NCBI GenBank assembly: GCA_040255525.1
Contig: JBDZVD010000016.1
Span: forward strand, 1 to 64,000
Origin: Rugosimonospora sp040255525
Lineage (GTDB): Bacteria; Actinomycetota; Actinomycetes; Mycobacteriales; Micromonosporaceae
Direction: 5' to 3'
Length of the DNA stretch: 64,000 bases
The notes beneath the pieces were generated by a model. It saw nothing but the letters and a program-made list of their open reading frames with translations. It made no database searches and had not been told where the DNA came from. Positions 17,110-24,941 of the stretch are shown in pieces (position 1 is the stretch's first letter; every line of letters begins with the position of its first letter). A program made the position numbers and the translations under genes.

Positions 17110-18266
17110 GCCAGACCTCCCACCCGGGCGCCACGCTCGGCGATCTCCTGCGCGGCCTCGAAGTAGCTGATCGCTCCCCTGGAGCCGGGATCGTAGGTCA
17201 TCACCGACTGGCTGTAGCTCGGGGCCTCGGATACCCGCACATTGCGCGGGATGACGGCACGGAGGACCTTGTCCCCGAAGTGCGCGCGGACATCCTGCTC
17301 CACGAGGTCGGCGAGCCGGGTACGGCGGTCGTACATGGTGAGCAGCACGGTAGAGATGTCCAGTGTCGGGTTGAGGTGGGACTTCACCAGAGCGATGTTG
17401 CTCGTAAGCGCCTGCACACCCTCCAGTGCGTAGTACTCGCACTGGATCGGGATCATAACCTCCTGCGCGGCCACCAGGGCGTTCACCGTCAGCAGGCCGA
17501 GCGACGGCGGGCAGTCGATGAAGATGTAGTCGTACTCGGTCTGGCACGACTGGATCGCCCGAGCCAGCCGGGACTCGCGAGCGACCACGGAGACGAGTTC
17601 GATCTCGGCACCGGCGAGGTCGATGGTGGCCGGTACGCACGCGAGGTTGGGGATGCCGTCGACCTGTTGGGCCACGTCGGCGAGCGGAGTGCCGTCGATC
17701 AGGCAGTCATAGACGTCGGGCACGCCCACGTGGTGTGGCACGTTCAGGCCGGTGGACGCGTTGCCCTGCGGGTCCAGATCGATGACGAGCACCCGGTTGC
17801 CGTGCAGCGCCAGGGCCACCGCGATGTTGACCGCAGTAGTGGTTTTGCCCACTCCGCCCTTCTGATTCGCCACGCACACCACCCGGCGACGGGTCGGACG
17901 GGGCATCGTGATCTCGCCGCTCGGGTTGAGTACCTTCACCGCGCGTTCGGCCTCCTGAGCGAGGGGCGGATCTTCGGTTTCACGTGAAACATGAGCCTCC
18001 GGTTCGGCGGACGGCGTGGCGCTGGCACCGTCCGAGGTGTGCGCCCGAGGCGACGGCACGGCGGGTTGCGACCCCGACCCGCCGTTCTGGTCACCGTCGG
18101 AGTACGAGGGGACCGGGGCCGACCCGTACGACTTCCCCGCGTAGCCGGCCTCGGGACGGGATCGGGGAGTCCTCTGCGATTCGGCGGCGGCGCCGACCGC
18201 CCAGCCGTCGTACTCCGGCTCCGCGGAACCGGCGCCATGTGAGCTGAAAGAACCAGTCTCGTGCAC
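17106..18266 (-). CDS. parA: chromosome-partitioning ATPase ParA (Soj)
   Basis: A 386-residue Walker ATPase that moves ParB-parS complexes. The deviant Walker A motif KGGVGKTTTAVN (about residue 145), the Walker B IDCPPSLGLLTVNAL and the PRNVRVSEAPS segment are complete. The first 130 residues are Ser/Pro-rich and contain a parS site in their coding DNA (encoding VSRET). The GTG at 18266 follows AGGGATG and is my choice. The frame stays open up to an ATG at 18572 without a ribosome site, so a longer N-terminus is possible. The stop overlaps parB. Confidence 0.93.
   Translation of the reverse strand: MHETGSFSSHGAGSAEPEYDGWAVGAAAESQRTPRSRPEAGYAGKSYGSAPVPSYSDGDQNGGSGSQPAVPSPRAHTSDGASATPSAEPEAHVSRETEDPPLAQEAERAVKVLNPSGEITMPRPTRRRVVCVANQKGGVGKTTTAVNIAVALALHGNRVLVIDLDPQGNASTGLNVPHHVGVPDVYDCLIDGTPLADVAQQVDGIPNLACVPATIDLAGAEIELVSVVARESRLARAIQSCQTEYDYIFIDCPPSLGLLTVNALVAAQEVMIPIQCEYYALEGVQALTSNIALVKSHLNPTLDISTVLLTMYDRRTRLADLVEQDVRAHFGDKVLRAVIPRNVRVSEAPSYSQSVMTYDPGSRGAISYFEAAQEIAERGARVGGLA
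17977..17990. other. parS: parS centromere site 3, inside parA
   Basis: A perfect GTTTCACGTGAAAC inside the coding sequence for the ParA N-terminal tail. It is 4.6 kb from the dnaA start and is the closest perfect copy to the origin. Confidence 0.93.
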
Positions 18267-18581
18267 GCTGTCATCCCTGCCCGCTGTGGATGGACCTGAC
18301 CGACGATCTCGTAGACCACGCCGGAAATAAACGCGGCGGTGCGCGGCAAGCCTACGGCGTGACGGACTCGCTAAGCCACCGATGTCCAAGACTCGGCCCT
18401 GTTCGGCGCCATCACTCGAATCGGCCGGCCGGGACGGGCGATCAGTCGAGTCCGATCCACCCTCCGCGTCGAGCCTGCCGCTCAGCTCGTCCACGCCACT
18501 CCCGCTCCACTCTATGCAGGATGCGCTGCCCCGGCTCCGGGCTGGATCGGGTGGCGGCCCATCCATTGTCATTAACGATCG
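18267..18581 (-). promoter_or_regulatory. rsmG-parA gap, probable parA leader
   Basis: These 315 bases lie between the rsmG stop and my parA start. The parA frame is open throughout, but its translation here (for example VYFRRGLRDRRSG) does not look like conserved protein. I see no convincing -35/-10 pair. It is therefore either an untranslated parA leader or a poorly conserved N-terminal extension of ParA. Confidence 0.4.
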
Positions 18582-19358
18582 TCACCAGCCTGATCGAGCC
18601 GTACCGCCCCGCCGCCGGCGCGGCCGTTCCGCACGACCCGCCGCCCCGCGCGTACCTCGGCTCGTCCCTCCGGCGTCGCGCTCCCGGACGACCTCCACCA
18701 CCGTCGCGGGCTGGTCGAGGAGCCCGCTCCCGCACTCGTGGATCACGGGTGCGCCGCCGCCGAGCCGACCAATCGCGTCCCGGTGCGTCGATACCTCACC
18801 GGCGGCCGAGGCGCCCTTGAGCGCGAGCAGCCTGCCACCGACCGCGGCCAGCGGCAGGCACCAGGCGGCGAGCCGGTCCATCGAGGCGACCGCGCGGGCG
18901 GTGACGACATCGGCGGGCGGGAGCTGACCGGCCAGGGAACCCCGGACCAGTTCTTCGGCACGCCCGCGCACTACCGAAACCCGCGCCCGGAGGCCGAGTT
19001 GGTCGACCGCCTCGGTCAGGAAGACGGTGCGCCGCTCCAGCGGCTCGACCAGGACCACGGTCAGGTCCGGGCGGGCCACAGCGAGCACGATGCCGGGCAG
19101 TCCCGCGCCCGATCCGACGTCCACGACCGACGCGTCCGGCTGGATCAGCTCGGCCATGGAAGCACAGTTCAGCAGGTGCCGGTCCCAGATCCGGGGTGCC
19201 TCCCGCGGTCCGATCAGGCCCCGGACCACACCGCCGGTCGAGAGCAGCTCGGCGTACCGCCGCGCGAGCAGAAGCCGATCGCCAAAGAGAACCCGAGCCG
19301 CCGGCAACAGCGACTCGGGCAGCGTCGACGGCGACTCGGGAGAATCGGAGTCGGACAC
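18582..19358 (-). CDS. rsmG: 16S rRNA (guanine527-N7)-methyltransferase RsmG
   Basis: A 258-residue SAM-dependent enzyme that methylates G527 of 16S rRNA; its loss gives low-level streptomycin resistance in many bacteria. The SAM-binding motif VVDVGSGAGLPGIVLA is near residue 80, followed by VLVEPLERRTVFL and the RG/RA motifs VVRGRAEEL and VTARAVASMDRL. The C-terminal 30 residues are Arg/Gly-rich and not part of the fold. The GTG start is four bases from the jag stop. It sits in the leftward jag-rsmG-parA-parB order seen in most actinobacteria. Confidence 0.95.
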   Translation of the reverse strand: MSDSDSPESPSTLPESLLPAARVLFGDRLLLARRYAELLSTGGVVRGLIGPREAPRIWDRHLLNCASMAELIQPDASVVDVGSGAGLPGIVLAVARPDLTVVLVEPLERRTVFLTEAVDQLGLRARVSVVRGRAEELVRGSLAGQLPPADVVTARAVASMDRLAAWCLPLAAVGGRLLALKGASAAGEVSTHRDAIGRLGGGAPVIHECGSGLLDQPATVVEVVRERDAGGTSRGTRGAAGRAERPRRRRGGTARSGW

Positions 19359-19361
19359 CGG

Positions 19362-19931
19362 CTATGCCGACGGCCGGACCACGATCCGCCGGCTGGGCTC
19401 GACGCCTTCGGACTCGCTCTCCACGCCGGCGAGCGCATTGATCACGTCGTGTACGCACTTGCGCTCGAACGCGGACATCGGCTCCAGCCGCACCGGCTCG
19501 CCGTACTCCTTGACCTTCTCCGCCGCGTTCTTGGCGATCGCGCCGAGTTCCTTGCGCCGAGCCGCGCGGTAACCGCCGACGTCGAGCAGGAGACGGCTGG
19601 GCGAGCCGGTCTGCCGGAAGATCGCCAGCCGGGTCAGCTCCTGCAACGCTTCCAGGGTGGCGCCACGCTGCCCGACCAGGGACTGGAGGCGCCCACCGAC
19701 CACCTCGACCACCGGGCGACCGTTCTGGATCAGCTCGTCGATGTCGCCGTCATAGTCAAGGATGTCCAACAGGCCCTCGACGTAATCCGCGGCGATCTCG
19801 CTCTGCCGGAAGAGATCGCCCTCGCTGGTCGGCGCCGCGGGCTTCTCCTCGGCGACTTCCTCTACTTCCGCGATCTCCTCGTCCCCCGCGTTTTCCGTCC
19901 CCGTCGCGGCTGGGCTGCTTGTTTCGGTCAC
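19362..19931 (-). CDS. jag: RNA-binding protein Jag/KhpB (KH and R3H domains)
   Basis: A 189-residue RNA-binding protein. An acidic tail (residues 1-40, Glu-rich) is followed by a KH-like domain (about 70-115, VVEVVGGRLQSLVGQRGATLEALQELTRLA) and an R3H domain (about 125-189, LGAIAKNAAEKVKEYGEPVRLEPMSAFERKCVHDVI). The GTG at 19931 has GGAGATGACAAC before it. It lies downstream of yidC on the same strand. KhpB proteins bind RNA with KhpA in other bacteria; the exact role here is inferred from family and position. Confidence 0.93.
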   Translation of the reverse strand: MTETSSPAATGTENAGDEEIAEVEEVAEEKPAAPTSEGDLFRQSEIAADYVEGLLDILDYDGDIDELIQNGRPVVEVVGGRLQSLVGQRGATLEALQELTRLAIFRQTGSPSRLLLDVGGYRAARRKELGAIAKNAAEKVKEYGEPVRLEPMSAFERKCVHDVINALAGVESESEGVEPSRRIVVRPSA

Positions 19932-20060
19932 GTTGTCATCTCCGGATTGCTGAGATCCACTTCCCCCGGACGCCGATCGAGCATCGGTTCGAGGATGTCT
20001 GTTCGCTGGGGAGCGTCGCTCGGCCCGCGGATCCGCAGGGGATCCGCGGGCGGCGCAGCA

Positions 20061-21236
20061 TCAACCCGAGAGGCGCCGTGCCGGTCCCTTCTTCGGGTTC
20101 ACCGGCTTGGCTCCGGGCTTGGGAGCGAGCGAGGGGGCGTCGTCGTCGACCGGGGTGTCGTTCGGCCCGCCGTTCGCCGACTTGGCGCCGTTCGGCGTCG
20201 CGGCCTTCTTCACCCCGGGGGCGGGAACCTTCTTCGCTGCCTGGGGGGTACCGGCCTTCTTCGCGACCGCCGGCACGCCGGCCTTCTTCACCCCGGGAGC
20301 GCCGGCCTTCTTCGCGACCGGCTTCGCACCCGGCTTCGGGGCCAGGGCCTTGGCGGCGGCACTGGGGGCGGCCTTGACGCCCGGCTTGACGGTCTTGGTG
20401 GCGGTACCCGGCTTCGCGCCACCTGTCGTGGCCTTGGTGGCGTTCAGCGGCGGCGGGTACTTGCGGAGCACCCAGAACTGCTGGCCGAGCGAGAAGAGGT
20501 TGGTGGTGGTCCAGTAGATGACCACACCGATCGGGAACAGTCCACCGGAGACCAGCAGCGACACCGGGATGCCGAAGAGCATCAGCCGCTGGATCATCTT
20601 CTGCTGCGGGTCCGCCGACCAGCCCGTCTTGAGAATCATCTGGCGGCTGGTCATGAACGTCGTGATGATCATGGTCGCGATCAGGACACCGGCCACGAGC
20701 TTCACGGTCGTGCCGTTGGCGTGCATCGAGGCGAGATCGGACGAGCTGGACCGGAATGAGGCGGCGATCGGCGCACCGAACAGCTTCGCGTGCGAGGCGC
20801 TCTCGAACTGCGCAGTCGTCCAGCCGTACAGCGTCTGGAGCCGCATGGGCATGGTCGGCTTGAGGTGACGCAGGACATGGAACAGCGAGATGAAGACCGG
20901 GATCTGGACCACCATCGGAAGGCAGCCCATCAGCGGGTTGGCCTTCTCCTTGCGGTACAGCTCCATCATTTCCCGCTGGAGCGTCTCCCGGTCGCCCTTG
21001 TGCTTGGCCTGGAGCTCCTTGATCTGGGGAGCCAGCGCCTGCATGGCACGCTGCGACTTGATCTGCTTGACGAAGACCGGGAACAGGATGGCGCGGATGC
21101 TCAGCACCAGGAAGACGATCGCCAGGACCCATTCCCAGTTGGTACGCAGGAACGAACTGCCGTGGAACACGAGGTTCCACAGAGCATGCCACTCCAGCAG
21201 GATCCAGGAGATCGCCCTGTAGAGGGGATCCAGCAC
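20061..21236 (-). CDS. yidC: membrane protein insertase YidC
   Basis: A 391-residue Oxa1-type insertase. It has the short Gram-positive layout, with membrane segments near residues 38-58 (WVLAIVFLVLSIRAILFPV), 105-125 (MVVQIPVFISLFHVL), 180-200 and 220-250. The conserved hydrophilic-groove Arg is in SIRAILFP. The last 110 residues form a very basic tail built of repeated KKAG/KPG units (about 280-360), which should face the cytoplasm and help bind ribosomes. No lipobox is evident at the N-terminus. It sits 18 bases from yidD and belongs to the rpmH-rnpA-yidD-yidC-jag operon. Confidence 0.95.
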   Translation of the reverse strand: MLDPLYRAISWILLEWHALWNLVFHGSSFLRTNWEWVLAIVFLVLSIRAILFPVFVKQIKSQRAMQALAPQIKELQAKHKGDRETLQREMMELYRKEKANPLMGCLPMVVQIPVFISLFHVLRHLKPTMPMRLQTLYGWTTAQFESASHAKLFGAPIAASFRSSSSDLASMHANGTTVKLVAGVLIATMIITTFMTSRQMILKTGWSADPQQKMIQRLMLFGIPVSLLVSGGLFPIGVVIYWTTTNLFSLGQQFWVLRKYPPPLNATKATTGGAKPGTATKTVKPGVKAAPSAAAKALAPKPGAKPVAKKAGAPGVKKAGVPAVAKKAGTPQAAKKVPAPGVKKAATPNGAKSANGGPNDTPVDDDAPSLAPKPGAKPVNPKKGPARRLSG

Positions 21237-21254
21237 GTCAATACTCCCGTTACG

Positions 21255-21521
21255 TCAAGGTCGGGTCGGCGGCACCGGGTCGTACCCACCGGGGTTGAAA
21301 GGTTGGCACCGCAGCAGCCGCCAGACCGCCAGCCGGAATCCACGTACCGCGCCATGTGTCGCAATCGCTTCGAGAGCGTATGCGCTGCAAGACGGGTAGA
21401 ACCGGCAACGGGCCGGCAGTGCCGGGCTTATCCAACGACGGTACGCGATGATGGGGGCTGTCAGCACCTTCGCACCGAGCGTGGCCGGCCCGGACCGCGT
21501 GTGCACGTGGTGAGCGCTCAT
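21255..21521 (-). CDS. yidD: membrane protein insertion efficiency factor YidD
   Basis: An 88-residue protein with the family core YRRWISPALPARCRFYPSCSAYALEAI and CQPFNPGGYDPVP, including the two conserved cysteines of CRFYPSC. Its ATG overlaps the rnpA stop by four bases. YidD associates with the membrane and assists YidC-dependent insertion; the gene lies between rnpA and yidC, as usual. Confidence 0.95.
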   Translation of the reverse strand: MSAHHVHTRSGPATLGAKVLTAPIIAYRRWISPALPARCRFYPSCSAYALEAIATHGAVRGFRLAVWRLLRCQPFNPGGYDPVPPTRP

Positions 21522-21883
21522 CGCCGTACCGGCCGGCGAGCGCGGGCGGCGGCCAGCGCGCCGTCGAGATCGGCCGCCAGTTGTGGGTATGCGCGGCTCG
21601 CCGCACCGGGCAACGCGCGGACCACGAGGTCGGAGCCCGCCGGCAGGTTGCCGAGGCGCTCCCGGATCAGGTGCCGCAGGCGCCGCTTCACCCTGTTCCG
21701 GACGACGGCTGCCCCCACGGACTTGGGTACGACAAAACCGGCACGCGGCGTGCGCGCCGGTTCGCTGCCGATCTCCGGGGACGCCAGGTGGACCACGATC
21801 ACGCCGCGGCCGGCACGCCGACCCCCGCGGACCGTCGAGGCAAACTCACCGTGGCGGCGAAGCCGCTGGACCGCGGCCAGCAC
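21518..21883 (-). CDS. rnpA: ribonuclease P protein component
   Basis: A 121-residue basic protein that helps the RNase P RNA cut the 5' leader of pre-tRNAs. The family signature is present as KSVGAAVVRNRVKRRLRHLIRE (the RNR box, about residues 53-75), and the N-terminal RLRRHGEFASTVRGGRR is typical. It follows rpmH by 18 bases and overlaps yidD. Confidence 0.95.
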   Translation of the reverse strand: MLAAVQRLRRHGEFASTVRGGRRAGRGVIVVHLASPEIGSEPARTPRAGFVVPKSVGAAVVRNRVKRRLRHLIRERLGNLPAGSDLVVRALPGAASRAYPQLAADLDGALAAARARRPVRR

Positions 21884-21901
21884 TCGATCCCCTAGCGGCC
21901 C

Positions 21902-22039
21902 TCAGGCCGAAAGGCGGGCGCGGCCCTTGGACCGGCGCGCCGAGATGATCGCGCGCCCGGCGCGGGTGCGCATGCGCAGCCGGAAGCCGTGGGTCTTCGC
22001 GCGCCGGCGGTTGTTCGGCTGGTAGGTGCGCTTGCTCAC
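21902..22039 (-). CDS. rpmH: 50S ribosomal protein L34
   Basis: A 45-residue L34 with the invariant KRTYQPNNRRRAKTHGFRLRM and RARLSA ends. The GTG at 22039, with GGAGCTCGAC before it, gives exactly the family length; a longer in-frame ATG 105 bases upstream is not used. It is the first gene of the leftward operon that diverges from dnaA. Confidence 0.97.
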   Translation of the reverse strand: MSKRTYQPNNRRRAKTHGFRLRMRTRAGRAIISARRSKGRARLSA

Positions 22040-22599
22040 GTCGAGCTCCGTCTCAGAACCGTCCGGCGACGCGCGCCGGACTGAGTATCCAGAAAGTCCA
22101 CAAACAATTCTGCGTGACCGACTTGCGGGCACGCCTCCGGGCAAGCGTACCAGCCGCGTGCCTGATCAGCCCAAACGGTACCGGGCCGGGGGACCGGCGG
22201 CGATCTTCACCACACATTGCGTGATCACCAAGAAACGGCGGGTGTGCCCCCGAGAAGTTGGCGCAGCGGCATAGACCCCAGGTGTGGACAAGCGTGACAC
22301 AAGGATGTGGACAACGGTTGAGAGGGTGTGGACAACGCTGTTAACCTGCCCGCTTGCCGGTGATGTCGACGAGGCTGGCCCCGAGCGAAAGAGACAAGCC
22401 GGACGACGACGTACGGAACGGTTGGCGTGGTGCCGTCATGCGAGGCGGCAGGGGGTGCGCGGCAGGGGAGATCACTCTCTCACGCTCCTCGTAAGTCGAT
22501 TCACAGCCTGTGGAAAAGCTGTGGATGACGCGCGTGAGCTGTGGACGCGATGTGTGTACCCGTGGGGGACGGGCCTGGGGAACAACAGGGGGTGCGGCG
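22040..22599. promoter_or_regulatory. rpmH-dnaA divergent region with DnaA boxes
   Basis: No gene is seen in these 560 bases. Three identical TGTGGACAA boxes (reverse complement TTGTCCACA) lie at 22283-22291, 22306-22314 and 22327-22335, spaced 23 and 21 bases. Nearer to dnaA are weaker copies: TGTGGAAAA (22509-22517), TGTGGATGA (22520-22528) and TGTGGACGC (22540-22548). In other actinobacteria this gap holds the divergent rpmH and dnaA promoters, and DnaA represses its own gene through such boxes. I cannot place the promoters with confidence. Confidence 0.75.
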
Positions 22600-24258
22600 G
22601 TGGCGGATGCGGTTGACCTCGGTGCTGTGTGGGCAGCGGCGACGGACGAGATCGGCTCGGCTCAGCACCGCGCCTACCTCCGGCTGACCCAGCTGCGCGC
22701 GATCGTCGAGGACACCGCACTGGTGGCCGTGCCGGACGCGTTCACCCGCGACGTGATCGAGTCCAAGCTGCGGCCGGCCATCACCGACGCACTGTCCCGG
22801 CAGCTCGGTCGCGCGATCCAGGTGGCGGTCACCGTACGGGCGCCCGAGGAGCCGTCCCGCCCGGTCTCCCCGGCCGTGCCGATGCCCGCGACAGCGCCCG
22901 AGGTACCCGCGTTCATCGCCCAGGCACCGGTGTCGCGGGCGAGCGAGCCGACCCTGTTCGACGCCGCGCTCATGCGCGAGCCGGGGTTGGGTGGTGAGGT
23001 CGGCGACGACGCCACCATCCCGCCGCCACGCAGCGGGTACGAGGAGTACGAGTCGCGGTACGGACGGATCAGCCCCCCGCAGGCCAACCCGTACCCGAAC
23101 ATGCCGCCCGCACCGCCGATGCAGCGGACGCCGAGCAGCCCGCCCGCGCCGATCCGCCCGCCGGTCACATCCGGTGGCGGCGGAACCGGGCGGGACGACC
23201 ACCGGCCCCCGATCGGTTCGAGCGACGGCGGCAACCGGCTCAACCCGAAGTACATGTTCGAGACGTTCGTCATCGGCTCCTCGAACCGCTTCGCGCACGC
23301 GGCCAGCGTCGCGGTCGCCGAGTCGCCGGCGAAGGCATACAACCCGCTGTTCATCTACGGCAGCTCGGGGCTGGGCAAGACCCACCTGCTGCACGCGATC
23401 GGGCACTACGCGACGACGCTGGGTACGGCGCGCTCGGTCCGGTACGTGTCGACCGAGGAGTTCACCAACGACTTCATCAACTCGCTGCGGGACGACAAGA
23501 CCCAGGCGTTCCAGCGCCGGTACCGGGACGTGGACATCCTCCTGATCGACGACATCCAGTTCCTCGAGACCAGGGAGCGTACGCAGGAGGAGTTCTTCCA
23601 CACCTTCAATACCCTGCACAACTCCAACAAGCAGCTGGTGATCACCTCCGACCGGTCTCCGAAGCAGCTCGCGACGCTGGAGGACCGGCTGCGCACCCGG
23701 TTCGAGTGGGGCCTGCTGGCCGACATCCAGCCGCCGGACCTGGAGACGCGCATCGCGATCCTCCAGAAGAAGGCGGCGCAGGAGCGGTTGTCCGCACCGC
23801 CGGACGTGCTGGAGTTCATCGCGTCCCGGATCTCCAACTCGATCCGTGAGCTCGAAGGCGCCCTGATCCGGGTCACCGCGTTCGCCAGCCTGACCCGTTC
23901 TCCGGTCCAGCTGTCGCTCGCCGAAGAGGTACTGCGCGACTTCATCCCGGACGGTACCGGCCCGGAGATCAACGCCGACCAGATCATGGCTTCCACCGCC
24001 GATTACTTCGGGGTGAGCCTGGAGGACCTGCGTGGCCACTCCCGGTCGCGGGTACTGGTGAACGCGCGCCAGGTCGCCATGTACCTCTGCCGGGAACTCA
24101 CCGACCTGTCGCTGCCCCGGATCGGGCAGGCATTCGGTGGCCGTGACCACACGACGGTGATGCACGCGGACCGGAAGATCCGCCAGCAGATGGCGGAGCG
24201 ACGGTCGCTCTACAACCAGATCGCCGAGCTGACCAACCGGATCAAGCAGACTCCCTGA
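22600..24258 (+). CDS. dnaA: chromosomal replication initiator DnaA
   Basis: A 552-residue AAA+ initiator. Domain I is at about residues 1-85. A long Pro-rich linker (domain II, about 90-215) is typical of actinobacteria. The AAA+ domain has Walker A GSSGLGKTHLLHA at about 250 and Walker B ILLIDDIQFLE at about 312. The DNA-binding domain IV ends with the signature GGRDHTTVMHADRKI. The GTG at 22600 is preceded by ACAGGGGG and yields the usual VADAVDLGAVW start; the frame is open 90 bases further up but enters the DnaA-box leader. DnaA binds the boxes on both sides of its gene and opens oriC. Confidence 0.96.
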   Translation: MADAVDLGAVWAAATDEIGSAQHRAYLRLTQLRAIVEDTALVAVPDAFTRDVIESKLRPAITDALSRQLGRAIQVAVTVRAPEEPSRPVSPAVPMPATAPEVPAFIAQAPVSRASEPTLFDAALMREPGLGGEVGDDATIPPPRSGYEEYESRYGRISPPQANPYPNMPPAPPMQRTPSSPPAPIRPPVTSGGGGTGRDDHRPPIGSSDGGNRLNPKYMFETFVIGSSNRFAHAASVAVAESPAKAYNPLFIYGSSGLGKTHLLHAIGHYATTLGTARSVRYVSTEEFTNDFINSLRDDKTQAFQRRYRDVDILLIDDIQFLETRERTQEEFFHTFNTLHNSNKQLVITSDRSPKQLATLEDRLRTRFEWGLLADIQPPDLETRIAILQKKAAQERLSAPPDVLEFIASRISNSIRELEGALIRVTAFASLTRSPVQLSLAEEVLRDFIPDGTGPEINADQIMASTADYFGVSLEDLRGHSRSRVLVNARQVAMYLCRELTDLSLPRIGQAFGGRDHTTVMHADRKIRQQMAERRSLYNQIAELTNRIKQTP

Positions 24259-24941
24259 CCGCGGGTCGCCTCCACCGCGGTGGAGTCCCCGGGACGGGCA
24301 CCCCTGGCATCCGGACCGGCCGGCATCGGGGGCCGCCGGCGGGGTGGCGACGAGCACTCGTATCCCCGGCCCAGCCGGGCGACAGGTCAGCCTCGGTCCG
24401 TTGAGTGTCGCAACTAATCCACACCCTGTGCGCTGCCATCCACAGTCGATGCACGTTATCCACAGAGTGTGGACGGTGCCTGGGGAACTTCTGTGGACTC
24501 TATGTGGACGTGTCCGTTTAGCCGTGGACAGGTTGTGTACGACCTTTCCCCACAGCTGGGGGTAAATCCTGGGCATAACAGGTGGATAACCGGTGGATAA
24601 CGGTGGACAAGTTCGCCGGTTCGACCCGGGCTGGGGACAACTCGCCGTTCTCAACAGCCGTGTTCCACACCTTCCCCACTTGTGGAAACACGTTCTGAGC
24701 AGCAGCGACGACACTTCTCCACAGAACGCACAGGCGCGAAGAAGACGATGAAATAGATCTTCTAAGAAATCAAAAAACAATCATCTGGGTGTGGGAAAGA
24801 CCGGGTGCCAAAGTGCCGGGGTCGGTGCACGGCCGGCTTGCGTTCGCCATACAGTGCGAGAGGCAAACGATGAGTTCGACCGGACGGCGGCCCGGACCGC
24901 CGGTGGCCACCAGGCCCCAGCCTGGATCGGGAGGGCACGAC
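24259..24941. other. oriC: oriC, chromosomal origin of replication
   Basis: The dnaA-dnaN gap holds a dense set of DnaA boxes. TTATCCACA at 24456-24464 is perfect and TAATCCACA is at 24415-24423. Three helically phased GGTGGATAA/GGTGGATAA/GGTGGACAA boxes lie at 24581-24610, followed by TGGGGACAA (24632-24640), TGTGGAAAC (24681-24689) and TTCTCCACA (24715-24723), with several weaker copies between 24468 and 24554. An AT-rich stretch at about 24747-24786, strikingly AT for this genome, is the probable unwinding element next to dnaN. A 16-bp palindrome at 24270-24285 follows dnaA. Confidence 0.93.

Noticed and set aside
18573..18584. TAACGATCGTCA at the rsmG end, one base from the TetR operator
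   Set aside because: It is not next to any promoter of the pathway and lies at the 3' end of a housekeeping gene; probably chance.
24270..24285. 16-bp palindrome CTCCACCGCGGTGGAG just after dnaA
   Set aside because: It could be a terminator or a DNA-binding site, but with no loop or T-tract and no family evidence I did not call it separately from oriC.
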